32,633 bases of DNA, taken from positions 1-32,633 of the forward strand of contig JAAUQI010000055.1 of the NCBI GenBank assembly GCA_012032345.1, read 5' to 3'. Source of the stretch: Leptolyngbyaceae cyanobacterium RM1_1_2. GTDB taxonomy: Bacteria; Cyanobacteriota; Cyanobacteriia; Phormidesmidales; Phormidesmidaceae. Both the position numbers and the translations under genes were made by a program. The notes under the pieces are model-generated. The model saw nothing but the letters and a program-made list of their open reading frames with translations. It searched no databases and had not been told where the DNA came from. Shown in pieces: positions 7,844 through 15,910 of the stretch (its first letter is position 1; each line of letters opens with the position of its first letter).

Positions 7844-9037
7844 GTGTCTTTGATCCGCAAGTTTTTCCAAGGCATGTCTTCAAACTCAGCCATCGACACC
7901 CAGATTGCTCAGGTCAATCAGCGCCTCAAAACAGCCCGTTTAGGCTTTCAAATAGAGCGGCGGGGGGCACTGCTGAGCCTGCGTGGTACCCTACCGCCTC
8001 GTCCTGACAGCATGAGACTGCGGCCCTACCAGCAGCGCATTTCTCTGGGGCTAGCAGCTACTAAGGCGGGTCTAAAGCAGACCGAACAGCAGGCCAAAAT
8101 TATTGCGGCAGAGCTGATTCAAAACACGTTTGACTGGCGTAACTATCTCAAAAATCCGGCAGGTAAGCCCCTTTCTCAACAGAGCTTGCAAGAAAAAACT
8201 GATTCTTTTCAGCAATACTTCTTTACAGAAGGTCAGGGGAATCAGAAAGCGGCATCTTTGCGGACAACTTGGACAAAAGCCTACGCACCCTATCTCAAAA
8301 AACTAGCGGCGATCGCCCAGCAATATCCTAGCTATAGTCTGAGCGAAGGGATCTACGCAACCGCGCAGTCAACCCGCCCCAACTCGCGCAGTCGGCAAAT
8401 TTGCTGTACGGCTCTGAACGCTTTTGCTGATTTCTTAAGACTGGAGCTGCCGACCCCGCTAAAAAACTTTGCAGGCAGCTACAGCCACGCTAAAACCGCA
8501 GCCAGAACGCTGCCCGCAGATGAGCAGATTATGGCTGGGTACTATCAAATACCTAATCCCACCTGGCGTTTTGTGTACGGCATCATGGCGACCTACGGAC
8601 TGCGTAACCACGAAGTTTTTTTCTGTGACTATCAGCGGCTGGTCTCTGGCGACAGCGAAGCGGTTGTTGAGGTTCAGGCAGTGACTAAAACGGGTAGCCA
8701 TGAGGTTTGGCCCTTCTACCCAGAATGGGTCGATCGCTTCGAGCTAAGCAATGTTCAGCTTCCTGCCGTCAACACCGATTTAGGCCACACGACGCTGCAG
8801 CGGATCGGACAGCAGGTAACGGCTCAGTTTCGCCGCTACGATCTGCCGTTTTCTCCCTATGATCTGCGCCATGCCTGGGCCGTCAGGACAATTCACTTTG
8901 GCCTACCAGATACCGTATCGGCTAAGATGATGGGCCACTCGGTCACTGTCCACAACCGGACATACCACCGCTGGATTACTCACCGGGATCAGCAACAGGC
9001 GGTTGATGCTGCCCTGAGCCGTAGGAGCCTGTTGTAG
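7844..9037 (+). CDS. Tyrosine recombinase / site-specific integrase-like protein
   Basis: The protein has 397 residues from the start codon at 7844, or 391 from the ATG at about 7874. The C-terminal half carries the tyrosine recombinase residues: Arg254 (YGLRNHE), Lys282 (TKTGSHEVWP), the box YDLRHAWAVR with Arg342 and His343, His365 (MMGHS) and the nucleophile Tyr374 (RTYHRW). In the usual HxLRH box the first His is replaced by Tyr339. The N-terminal half has a helical SAM-like DNA-binding region. No other phage or integrative-element gene is nearby and no att duplication is visible, so it may be a resident chromosomal recombinase rather than a mobile-element integrase. Its target is unknown. 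Confidence 0.8.
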   Translation: MSLIRKFFQGMSSNSAIDTQIAQVNQRLKTARLGFQIERRGALLSLRGTLPPRPDSMRLRPYQQRISLGLAATKAGLKQTEQQAKIIAAELIQNTFDWRNYLKNPAGKPLSQQSLQEKTDSFQQYFFTEGQGNQKAASLRTTWTKAYAPYLKKLAAIAQQYPSYSLSEGIYATAQSTRPNSRSRQICCTALNAFADFLRLELPTPLKNFAGSYSHAKTAARTLPADEQIMAGYYQIPNPTWRFVYGIMATYGLRNHEVFFCDYQRLVSGDSEAVVEVQAVTKTGSHEVWPFYPEWVDRFELSNVQLPAVNTDLGHTTLQRIGQQVTAQFRRYDLPFSPYDLRHAWAVRTIHFGLPDTVSAKMMGHSVTVHNRTYHRWITHRDQQQAVDAALSRRSLL

Positions 9038-9092
9038 GGGCACACAGCCCTTTATCTCTTACCTCTGGTTTATCCTTGGCAGATGCTTGACC

Positions 9093-11246
9093 CTACTGTA
9101 GGTCATCAGGTAAAACGGGTTGCTGCTGCTGCCATTCTTGAATTTTGAGCTGGGCGGCGTTGTAGGCTTCGGTACGGGGGGGAACCTGTCGGGCCATCTC
9201 AACAGCACTGGGAAGATTTGAGCTTGCCTGAGCGGTGGCCAGCGATAGAATCTGCCAGCTCCACTGGTTAATGATTAAATCTGCATCAGAGCGGGTGGCG
9301 CTGTCGGCGGGTACCTCGCTGGCTAAGGCAATAGCAGCGGCCAGCGCCGCAGGTGTGCCTGTCTCGGCGGCTCGGTATGCCTGCTGTAGCTTTTGACGAC
9401 CCTGAACTCGCCCTTGCCAGCTACTAATATCAGATTGAGCTTCGTCATAGAGCGCCCGATTGCTGCCGATTTGAGAGGCTGTTGCGATCGCTTCCTGATA
9501 GCTGCCCTCCTGCGCTAGCTGCCGTGCCCTAGCCAAAACGGGCTGATCTTCGCTGCGCTGCAGTGTGCGTCGCCAAGTGCGAATGCGATCGCTGGCTTGG
9601 TCATACAGGGCGCGGCCTGAGCGGATATTTTCAGCTTCGGCAATGGCTGAGCGCAGCGACATGGGGTCGCCTGCTAGCGCCAGCTGCTCGGCCCGCTCCA
9701 GGAAAGGCTGGTCTTCAGCGGTTTCTAGCTGCCGCTGCCAGCGGTTTTTCTGAGCTTGGGCGTCGTCCCAAACCGGATTGGAGCGAGAAATTTTGTCGGC
9801 ATGGGCGATCGCCGCTGACAGGTCTGTTGTGGTACCGGGTTCGGCTAGCTGTCTGGCCCAGTCGAGCTGAGCCACTCCTTGAATCTGGTCTTGCCAGCGA
9901 CTGATCAGCTTTTGCGCTCGGCTATGCAAAGGGCGATCGCGGCTGATGCTCTGTAGCCTGACGATAGCAGACTCTAAAGCCGGAATCGTGCCCTCCCAGG
10001 CGCTTTTGTAAGCTTCTACCAGAACGCGAAAGTCGGCTGTCTGGGCGTCAAAATCGACCCCGTCTGGAATCTCATCCAGGACGGCTAGAGCCTGGTCGGC
10101 GTCTTGACGCTCCAGGGAAGCTTCGGCTAGGTCGAGCATCTCTTTGGCAATGTCTTTGAGGCGGCGCTGAGCTTCAGCGTAAAGGTGGCTTTCAGGCTGG
10201 ATTTCGGCAATGAGCTTGATCGCCTTTTTGAGGTTTGAAAGGCCACCGCGCTCCAGCAAACTGCTCACCTGCCCCAGCCGATTGCCGTCTTCACGGGTAA
10301 CAGAAATGAGCTGGGTTAGCTCTTCATACTTAGTCGTCTCCCAGTAGTCGTTACCGACTGCAAGCAGCTTGATAGCCGTTGCAAAGGCTTCCTGAAACTT
10401 TTGCTCACCCAGCTTTTCTTCAGAGGTCTGATAAATATCTTCGGCTTTGCGCCAGATTTCTCGCCAGCGACTAACCGACTGCTCAATTTCGTCGGCGGCA
10501 GCGGTCTTTGCCGGAATTTTTTGAGCCGTGGCGATCGCCTGCTCTAGCTCTCCGGCGTGAAACATGTCATCGGCGAGCTGCAAAATCTGCTCGGCCCACA
10601 TCTCAATGCGCTCGTTGATATCAGTCCGTAGCGGGTGATCTTCTGGCAGGGCATCTACCAGTCGAATGGCAGCTAGTAAATCCTCAACGCTGCCCTGATC
10701 GGCATAGGCTTCGGCGCACTGCAGCCGGGTCGAGGCTGAAGCCGTGGGCCAGAAAATCGCCCGACAGTTGGGCAGGTTGGGAATGCGAAACAGGCTGATG
10801 GCAGAGACAACCCCCACCGCACTGATCAACCCCAAGGAGGTCAAAGACCAAAACGGCCAGCTACTGAAAAACTTGCCCAAGGGCAAACGGCGCTGCGATC
10901 GCTCTGTAGCCCGCTCTTGGGGTGCTGCGATCGCGGTAGCGACTGTAGACACTTTGGCTGAGCGGGGCGGCTGCATCTGCTGCTGGAGCTGAGTTACAGG
11001 CCGAGACCGAGGCGTCGTCAACGGCGGCTGGACAGAGGCTCTGGGAGCAGGCTGAGGATAATATAGGCGATCGCGGCGGGCCGGCAGCGGCAGCGAAGGT
11101 AAACGGGTTGATTTTGGCTGGGGCAGGGGGCGCTGTTCTCGTCTGGGCGGCGGCACAGACGAAAACTCAGAGGGCGGCGCTTTGGGCACAGATCTCTGAG
11201 CATCTTTGCCGGAGGGCCGCTGAGGCATTTCTCGATGTCCGGTCAT
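9093..11246 (-). CDS. Proline-rich membrane protein with TPR-like helical repeats
   Basis: The 717-residue protein has three parts. Residues 1-125 are Pro/Arg/Gln-rich and probably disordered and cytosolic. One membrane helix follows at about 135-155 (FWSLTSLGLISAVGVVSAI). From about 170 to the end there are at least eight helical repeats of about 45-70 residues, with the recurring pattern LA......A...A..I.....LY.EA...I..W. Examples are GRALYDQASDRIRTWRR and NRALYDEAQSDISSWQG. Related proteins occur widely in cyanobacteria, sometimes labelled chromosome-segregation ATPase, but no ATPase motif is visible here. A protein-interaction scaffold facing the periplasm or lumen is the best inference. 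It lies downstream of the small membrane protein at 11386-11808 on the same strand. Confidence 0.75.
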   Translation of the reverse strand: MTGHREMPQRPSGKDAQRSVPKAPPSEFSSVPPPRREQRPLPQPKSTRLPSLPLPARRDRLYYPQPAPRASVQPPLTTPRSRPVTQLQQQMQPPRSAKVSTVATAIAAPQERATERSQRRLPLGKFFSSWPFWSLTSLGLISAVGVVSAISLFRIPNLPNCRAIFWPTASASTRLQCAEAYADQGSVEDLLAAIRLVDALPEDHPLRTDINERIEMWAEQILQLADDMFHAGELEQAIATAQKIPAKTAAADEIEQSVSRWREIWRKAEDIYQTSEEKLGEQKFQEAFATAIKLLAVGNDYWETTKYEELTQLISVTREDGNRLGQVSSLLERGGLSNLKKAIKLIAEIQPESHLYAEAQRRLKDIAKEMLDLAEASLERQDADQALAVLDEIPDGVDFDAQTADFRVLVEAYKSAWEGTIPALESAIVRLQSISRDRPLHSRAQKLISRWQDQIQGVAQLDWARQLAEPGTTTDLSAAIAHADKISRSNPVWDDAQAQKNRWQRQLETAEDQPFLERAEQLALAGDPMSLRSAIAEAENIRSGRALYDQASDRIRTWRRTLQRSEDQPVLARARQLAQEGSYQEAIATASQIGSNRALYDEAQSDISSWQGRVQGRQKLQQAYRAAETGTPAALAAAIALASEVPADSATRSDADLIINQWSWQILSLATAQASSNLPSAVEMARQVPPRTEAYNAAQLKIQEWQQQQPVLPDDLQ

Positions 11247-11341
11247 AGTTTACCTGAAACCGCGTTGCCCTAGTTTAGCCCCCTCTAGAGCATTTAGCGC
11301 TTTCGGGGGCTGACAATTCAGAATCAGCTAGCAATTCACTC

Positions 11342-11366
11342 AGTAGGTGGGCGATGCCCACCTACT
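11342..11366. repeat. Perfect 11-bp hairpin of the GTGGGC/GCCCAC intergenic type
   Basis: AGTAGGTGGGC (11342-11352), a 3-base loop GAT, then GCCCACCTACT (11356-11366). The stem is perfect. It lies between two minus-strand genes and no T-run follows on either strand, so it is more likely a dispersed palindromic repeat or RNA-processing hairpin than a classical terminator. Confidence 0.75.
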
Positions 11367-11385
11367 ACGGTGGAGTATGTTTCGG

Positions 11386-11808
11386 CTAGACCTTTTTTGA
11401 GACTGGGGTGTTGGACGGAGCTGCGCCTGCCTGCATCTGAGGGGCTGGCTGCTGGGCTATCTGTGTCTGGTCGATGAATACGAACAGCCCCGGTACATCT
11501 TGCCCATCTACTTTGCGCAGGTGAGGCTGGATGCTAGCGATCGCATTGCTTTGAGAGATTTCTTCTAGGGAGGCCAAGAGCTTCTCGGCGGCTAGCTCCT
11601 TGAAGTACTGTCCCCGCTCTAGGTGCATGTGCTTAGAGAAGCGCGGCTCTACGTAATAGACCACATTTTGCACCACTGGCTTTATCACGTAGTCTGATGC
11701 GTCAGAGGTGACGACTCGGGAGAGCTGGTAGCGGGTACCCACCACCAGCAGACAAACTGCTATCCAAATACTTAGAAATACGGGGGCGAAGTTGCGAGTT
11801 TGGATCAT
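11386..11808 (-). CDS. Small membrane-anchored protein of unknown function
   Basis: The 140-residue protein has one N-terminal membrane helix (FAPVFLSIWIAVCLLVVG), probably an uncleaved signal anchor. A soluble domain of about 90 residues has an SDYVIKPVVQNVVYYVEPRF stretch, and the C-terminus is a Pro/Ala/Gln-rich disordered tail ending in SKKV. I do not recognise the family. It precedes the proline-rich TPR-like gene on the same strand (139 bp gap with a hairpin), so the two may work together in the membrane. Confidence 0.65.
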   Translation of the reverse strand: MIQTRNFAPVFLSIWIAVCLLVVGTRYQLSRVVTSDASDYVIKPVVQNVVYYVEPRFSKHMHLERGQYFKELAAEKLLASLEEISQSNAIASIQPHLRKVDGQDVPGLFVFIDQTQIAQQPAPQMQAGAAPSNTPVSKKV

Positions 11809-12028
11809 GGGTTAGCTGTGTCTAAAGAGTGCCTACAGAAAATGCCTGCGAATTTATCTACATAAAGAATAACTTAATTTTACAATTCTTAACGTCTTTC
11901 CTCAGATAGATACCGCCTCGGGCAAATGGGGACAGGCGAATGTGGTGACACGATGACCTGGCGCTTTGCAAAGCCAGCGGCGATCGTTAGATTAGATAGT
12001 TAACGTCTCTCTTGCTAAGGATCTGCCC

Positions 12029-13330
12029 GTGAGCTTAAAAACTTTAGTCCACAACTCGCTAAAAGCGCTGAATATTTCCTCTCCTGTGGCCGCTGCTGTT
12101 GTCAACGAAACCGACTTTGAGGCCAGCCATTTTGACCAGCATGTCATGACCACTTACGGGCGCTTTCCGCTGGCTTTAGAGCGGGGCAGAGGCTGTCAGG
12201 TTTGGGATACTGAGGGCAGAGTTTATCTAGACTTTGTGGCAGGGATTGCTACCTGTACGCTGGGCCATGCTCACCCGGTAATGGTGGAGGCGGTGACGCA
12301 GCAGATGCAGAAGCTGCACCATGTCTCTAATCTCTATTACATTCCCGAGCAGGGAGCGCTGGCGGCGTGGCTGACGGCTCACTCTGGCGCAGACCGAGTG
12401 TTTTTCTGCAATTCCGGGGCTGAGGCTAATGAGGGCGCGATCAAGCTGGCCCGCAAGTATGGCCGCACTCAGCTAGGCATTGAGTCTCCGGTAATTTTGA
12501 CTGCTAACGCCAGCTTTCACGGCAGAACCCTAGCCACCGTGACCGCTACGGGGCAGCCTAAGTATCAAAAAAACTTTGACCCGCTAGTGCCTGGTTTTCA
12601 CTATGTGCCCTACAACGATATTGGGGCGCTGGAGGCGGCGATCGCGGCGCTAGATGCGCCTCAGCGGCAAGTGGTAGCGATCATGCTGGAGCCGCTGCAG
12701 GGCGAGGGCGGCGTTCGTCCTGGGGATCAGGCTTATTTTCAGCGGGTGCGGCAGATCTGTGACGAGACGGGCATTTTGCTGATTTTAGATGAGGTGCAGA
12801 CGGGAGTGGGGCGCACGGGCAAGCTCTGGGGCCACGAGAACTTAGGCATTGAGCCGGATGTGTTTACTTCGGCGAAAGGACTCGGCGGCGGCGTGCCGAT
12901 TGGGGCGATGCTGTGTAAGGCGCACTGCGATGTGCTGCAGCCGGGGGAACATGCCAGCACTTTTGGTGGCAACCCGTTTGTCTGCGGTGTGGCGCTGGCG
13001 GTCTGTCAAACCCTGGAGCAGCAAAACCTACTGCTCAATGTCAAAGACCGGGGTGAGCAACTGCGCTCTGGGCTGCGATCGCTGGCTCAGACCTACCCTG
13101 ACCTGATCGAAACTGTGCGGGGCTGGGGCTTGATCAATGGCCTGGTGCTAAAGCCAGAGGCAGCCGTTAAGTCTGTGGATATTGTTAAGGCCGCGATCGC
13201 GGCAGGTCTGCTCTTGGTTCCCGCTGGCCCAGAGGTTGTCCGTTTTGTGCCGCCGCTAATTGTCAGTGCGGATGAGGTGGATCAGGCGCTACAGGCGGTT
13301 GGGCAGGTGCTGGAGCAGCTTGCTTCATAG
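12029..13330 (+). CDS. argD: Acetylornithine aminotransferase ArgD
   Basis: The 433-residue protein is a class-III PLP-dependent aminotransferase. It contains GIATCTLGHAHPVMVEAV, FFCNSGAEANEGAIKLARKY, the region ASFHGRTLATVTATGQ, the PLP-contacting EPLQGEGGVRPG and ILDEVQTGVGRTGKLWG, and the lysine motif TSAKGLGGGVPIGAM. This combination fits ArgD, which converts N-acetylglutamate semialdehyde to N-acetylornithine in arginine synthesis. The first about 40 residues are extra compared with the core fold; the GTG at 12029 is the annotated choice, and an internal ATG near 12149 (MTTYGRFPLAL) would give the core alone. Frame intact. Confidence 0.93.
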   Translation: MSLKTLVHNSLKALNISSPVAAAVVNETDFEASHFDQHVMTTYGRFPLALERGRGCQVWDTEGRVYLDFVAGIATCTLGHAHPVMVEAVTQQMQKLHHVSNLYYIPEQGALAAWLTAHSGADRVFFCNSGAEANEGAIKLARKYGRTQLGIESPVILTANASFHGRTLATVTATGQPKYQKNFDPLVPGFHYVPYNDIGALEAAIAALDAPQRQVVAIMLEPLQGEGGVRPGDQAYFQRVRQICDETGILLILDEVQTGVGRTGKLWGHENLGIEPDVFTSAKGLGGGVPIGAMLCKAHCDVLQPGEHASTFGGNPFVCGVALAVCQTLEQQNLLLNVKDRGEQLRSGLRSLAQTYPDLIETVRGWGLINGLVLKPEAAVKSVDIVKAAIAAGLLLVPAGPEVVRFVPPLIVSADEVDQALQAVGQVLEQLAS

Positions 13331-13453
13331 GTTTTTTGTCTGGTCATTTGAAGCTGAGCTTTTTGAATACGCAGGTGTAAATGTTGCCTTTGAATACACC
13401 CAAAGGCTAGGCTTGAGGCGAAGCTGCTGACTTTGAGAAATTCGCTCTAGCCA

Positions 13454-14201
13454 ATGGGCAAAAACTGGGCTATTTGCATCGGCGTTAACCAATATGACAA
13501 TCTCCAAGCCGCTGAAGTACGCCAAACGGGATGCGGTAGAGATGCGTGACTTCTTTCTCAAAGTCATTGAGTTCGAGAAAGTCTATTTCTTCTCTGATGA
13601 CGCACCGCCAATTGGCCAAGACTATGGCTCTCCGATGCGGGCAGTGCCGACGTTTACGACGCTATCGCGGTTTTTGCGAGTGCGGTTTGAAGACAAGGAC
13701 TTCTTAAATCCGGAAGATAATTTTTGGTTTTTCTTTGCGGGGCATGGCAAGCGTCATAAGGGCAGTGACTATCTGTTGCCGCTAGACGCCGATCCGGGCA
13801 ATGTCCTTGGAACAGCGCTGGCTATTCGAGAAGTGGGCGATCGCCTGCGCCGCAGCGGTGCGGGTAATGTGATTTTGCTACTGGATGCCTGCCGGGATGA
13901 GGATGATAGAGCGGGTCAGGGGATCGGCTTTGAGCGGCAGCAGGGAGTCGTCACCGTTTCGGCCTGTAGCCCGGATGAACTGTCTTACGAAATTGATGAC
14001 TTGCAACAGGGCGCATTTACCCACAGCCTGCTGGAAGGTTTAAAGATTCAAGGGCAGGGCAACTGCGCTACGGTCGATCGCTTAGATCAATATTTACACT
14101 ATCGGGTTCCAGCTCTAAATCAGCAATACGGCAAGCCCAAGCAGCATCCTTATGTGGTGGCTGAGCCAATGCAAAAGCGGCATTTGATTCTGTTATACTG
14201 A
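13454..14201 (+). pseudogene. Caspase-like (peptidase C14) domain, N-terminal part of a broken caspase-FGE protein
   Basis: The natural start is the ATG at 13454 (MGKNWAICIGVNQYDNLQ). The frame breaks near 13505, where the expected LQ-PLKYAKRDA continues one frame over (one extra base). The remaining part is a complete caspase/p20-type fold: REFRD-like helix, FFSDDAPPIG, the catalytic His in WFFFAGHGKRHKGSDYLLP, the catalytic Cys in VILLLDACRDEDDRAG, and QGAFTHSLLEGL. Both dyad residues are present. The frame ends at TGA 14199-14201, inside a 107-bp insertion that separates this domain from its FGE partner (14303 on). In related proteins the caspase and FGE domains form one chain. If the first indel is a sequencing error, a free caspase domain could still be made. 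Confidence 0.8.
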
Positions 14202-14302
14202 ATCCTCTTTGGCTACCCCCGATTAGGCTGGGCAAACACCGTTTGCCCCTAGGCAAGTCACCTATCTTTGAATCGGGGTTATACGATTCGGATTTGGTAT
14301 TA
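14195..14302. mobile_element. MITE-like palindromic insertion inside the caspase-FGE gene
   Basis: Between CTGTTA (ending 14195) and CCC (14303) lie 107 extra bases; removing them restores the expected HLILL-PKLSEPADLQVLKLDAF chain. The element has imperfect terminal inverted repeats (ATACTGAATCC, 14195-14205; GGATTTGGTAT, 14290-14300), a sub-terminal pair CCCCCGATT/AATCGGGG, and a central hairpin GGGCAAAC-ACC-GTTTGCCC. TA flanks both ends, consistent with a TA target duplication of the IS630/mariner type. It encodes no transposase. The insertion length is not a multiple of three and brings a stop codon. Confidence 0.75.
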
Positions 14303-14854
14303 CCCAAGCTGTCAGAACCTGCTGATCTTCAAGTACTGAAGCTAGACGCCTTTGAGGCCGAGGCCAGAACGGATTGGCAAGAGGCGCGGCATCTGTGGCG
14401 ACGGATATTGGCGGTGAGGCCAGATTCACAAGCTTTTGAAGCGCTGGAGCGAGTTGCCCTGCGATCGCGCCCAATTACAGAAACCCCCAGAGAACCTGGC
14501 TTGCCAATCTCAGGTACGCGATCGATCGCCCCCGAAAGCAACCAGCCTGAGCCAGTCTCAATTTCTCCATCAACACAAACGCCCAAGCTAGAGATGCCAC
14601 CAAAGCCTCTAGTTCCCACCTTTGAATTTGTGGTTGTTACGGTTAACGATCAGGGCAAAATCATTGATCGCCAAAAGCGCCAAGCCGAATATCACCGTGA
14701 GGATTTAGGCAAGGGCATTAGCTTGGATCTAGTGCAGATTCCAGGCGATAGCTTTCTCATGGGTTCGCCTGATGATGAAGCTGAACGCTTTGATACAGAA
14801 GGGCCACAACACTCGGTAAGCGTTAGTCCTTTCCTAATGGGTAACATCCGGTAA
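14303..14854 (+). pseudogene. Linker and FGE-domain start of the broken caspase-FGE protein
   Basis: This segment continues the caspase protein after the insertion. The nominal open frame starts at 14243, inside the inserted element. It encodes a short helical region (LKLDAFEAEARTDWQEARHLW), a Pro/Ser-rich linker to about residue 130, then EFVVVTVNDQGKIIDRQKRQ and the start of a formylglycine-generating-enzyme-like domain (ISLDLVQIPGDSFLMGSPDD, then FDTEGPQHSVSV and FLMG). The frame ends at 14852-14854. One base is missing near 14843-14847: the chain continues [20 protein letters not shown] in the next frame. A second base is missing near 14937-14939. Confidence 0.75.
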
Positions 14855-15455
14855 CGCAGGCTCAGTGGCAGGCGGTAGCAGCGCTGCGCAAAATTGAACG
14901 AGATCTTGAGGCTGATCCCTCAAAGTTCAAAGGGGCGATCGCCCCGTAGAGAGAATCTCTTGGTATGAGGCAGTGGAGTTTTGCGCCAGATTGTCTAAGC
15001 AAACCGGACAAGAATATCGGTTGCCCAGCGAAGCGGAGTGGGAATATGCCTGTCGTGCTGGAACAAAGACACCGTTTTACTTTGGCGAGACGATCACAAC
15101 GGAACTGGTTAATTACAACGGCAATTACACCTATAAAAATGCTCCGAAGGGAAAATACAGAGAGCAAACTACATCTACAGGAACCTTTCCGTCTAATGCC
15201 TTTGGCCTGTACGACATGCATGGCAATGTTTGGGAGTGGTGTCTAGACCACTGGCACGAAAACTACACAGGAGCGCCAAGTGATGGCAGTGCCTGGTTAT
15301 CCTCTGGCGAGAGTAATTTGCGGCTGTTGCGCGGTGGCTCGTGGTGCTACCTTCCGAGTGACTGCCGCTCGGCTTATCACAACGGGGGCGACCCGGACAT
15401 CAGGGACGACAGCCTCGGTTTTCGTGTTGCCTGCTCCACCCTTTGGGAAGTCTAG
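14848..15455 (+). pseudogene. FGE/C-type-lectin-fold domain with DGR variable region (end of the broken protein)
   Basis: After two single-base losses (about 14845 and 14938) the frame settles into one that stays open to TAG 15453-15455; the open frame alone starts at 14973. It carries the FGE core: [62 protein letters not shown], then [20 protein letters not shown] and SLGFRVACS. In true sulfatase-modifying enzymes two Cys are catalytic; here the fold is more likely used as a ligand-binding C-type-lectin scaffold, as in DGR target proteins. The last about 30 residues before SLGFRV are the presumed variable region. A truncated avd gene follows 125 bp downstream. Confidence 0.8.
15342..15434 (+). 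other. Presumed DGR variable region (VR)
   Basis: This is the 3' end of the FGE/C-type-lectin domain, from the Trp of RGGSW to FRVAC. Between 15345 and 15416, 15 of 24 codons end in C with varied first and second bases (TAC, GAC, CAC, AAC, GGC, ATC, AGC and so on). That is what adenine mutagenesis of an AAC-rich template would leave. The fixed positions (CCG, CGC TCG GCT, CCG, GGT TTT CGT GTT) agree with the invariant frame of cyanobacterial FGE-type variable regions as I know them. No second copy (template repeat) is found in this window. Confidence 0.65.
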
Positions 15456-15458
15456 CGC

Positions 15459-15480
15459 CTACGGCGTGACTCTTCCGTAG
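15459..15480. repeat. Hairpin just after the variable region
   Basis: CTACGG (15459-15464) pairs with CCGTAG (15475-15480) around a 10-base loop, starting 4 bases after the stop codon. DGR target genes often carry a hairpin or cruciform just downstream of the VR that promotes mutagenic homing; this one has a shorter stem and longer loop than the well-studied case. A second GC-rich palindrome, CGCGCGCTGCGCG, lies at about 15533-15545. Confidence 0.45.
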
Positions 15481-15580
15481 CCCTTTACCCTATAGTACTT
15501 TTGCACTATGCTCTATATTCTTTTTCCTCTTTCGCGCGCTGCGCGGAAATTTAAAATTTAAAAATTAGGGATTTAGAGCT

Positions 15581-15910
15581 ATGCAAGATTTACCCATAAT
15601 TCAAAAGAGCTACGACTTGGTGAAGTGGTACGTGCCCATCCTCAATCGGTTGCCGCGCAGTCATAGATTCATGCTCGGAGATCGCATCATCACTGAACTC
15701 TATAGTTTACTAAAGGGTTTGATTACCGCTCGCTACAAGCGAGAAAAACCAGCACAGCTACCACTAGAAACCATAGTTTGTAGTCAGTGCTTTAGCGCTG
15801 AAGCGCCAGCTACGAACTATAGCGAGTTTGTCTACAGCAACCTGCTAACCTACTTATCAGCCACGACAAAGCATCATGACAGAACCATCGCCCATTTGGG
15901 TTATCGCTGA
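15581..15910 (+). pseudogene. avd: Truncated avd (DGR accessory variability determinant, four-helix bundle)
   Basis: The first about 60 residues follow the cyanobacterial Avd family closely: [40 protein letters not shown] and [16 protein letters not shown], which cover the first two helices. Avd proteins have about 115-130 residues and form a pentamer that binds nucleic acid and the DGR reverse transcriptase. Here similarity ends near 15760, just before a 48-bp palindromic repeat (15773-15820). The remaining 45 residues to 15910 (ending [11 protein letters not shown]) do not resemble helices 3 and 4. No reverse transcriptase or template repeat follows. It lies 125 bp after the FGE-domain gene in the order typical of a DGR. 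Confidence 0.75.
15773..15820. repeat. Palindromic repeat at the avd truncation point
   Basis: ATAGTTTGTAG (15773-15783) pairs with CTACGAACTAT (15810-15820) with one G-T pair, and GTGCTT pairs with AAGCGC inside, leaving a loop TAGCGCTG. Positions 15778-15800 match the copy at 6238-6260 (opposite strand) at 21 of 23 bases. Its position exactly where Avd similarity stops suggests that it marks an insertion or deletion endpoint. Confidence 0.75.

Noticed and set aside
7844-9037. Recombinase as the integrase of a genomic island
   Set aside because: No att duplication, no cargo genes and no tRNA gene beside it; flanking genes are ordinary core genes.
14243-14302. Independent start of the FGE-linker protein at 14243
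   Set aside because: The first 20 codons lie inside the MITE-like insertion and match nothing; the real chain resumes at 14303.
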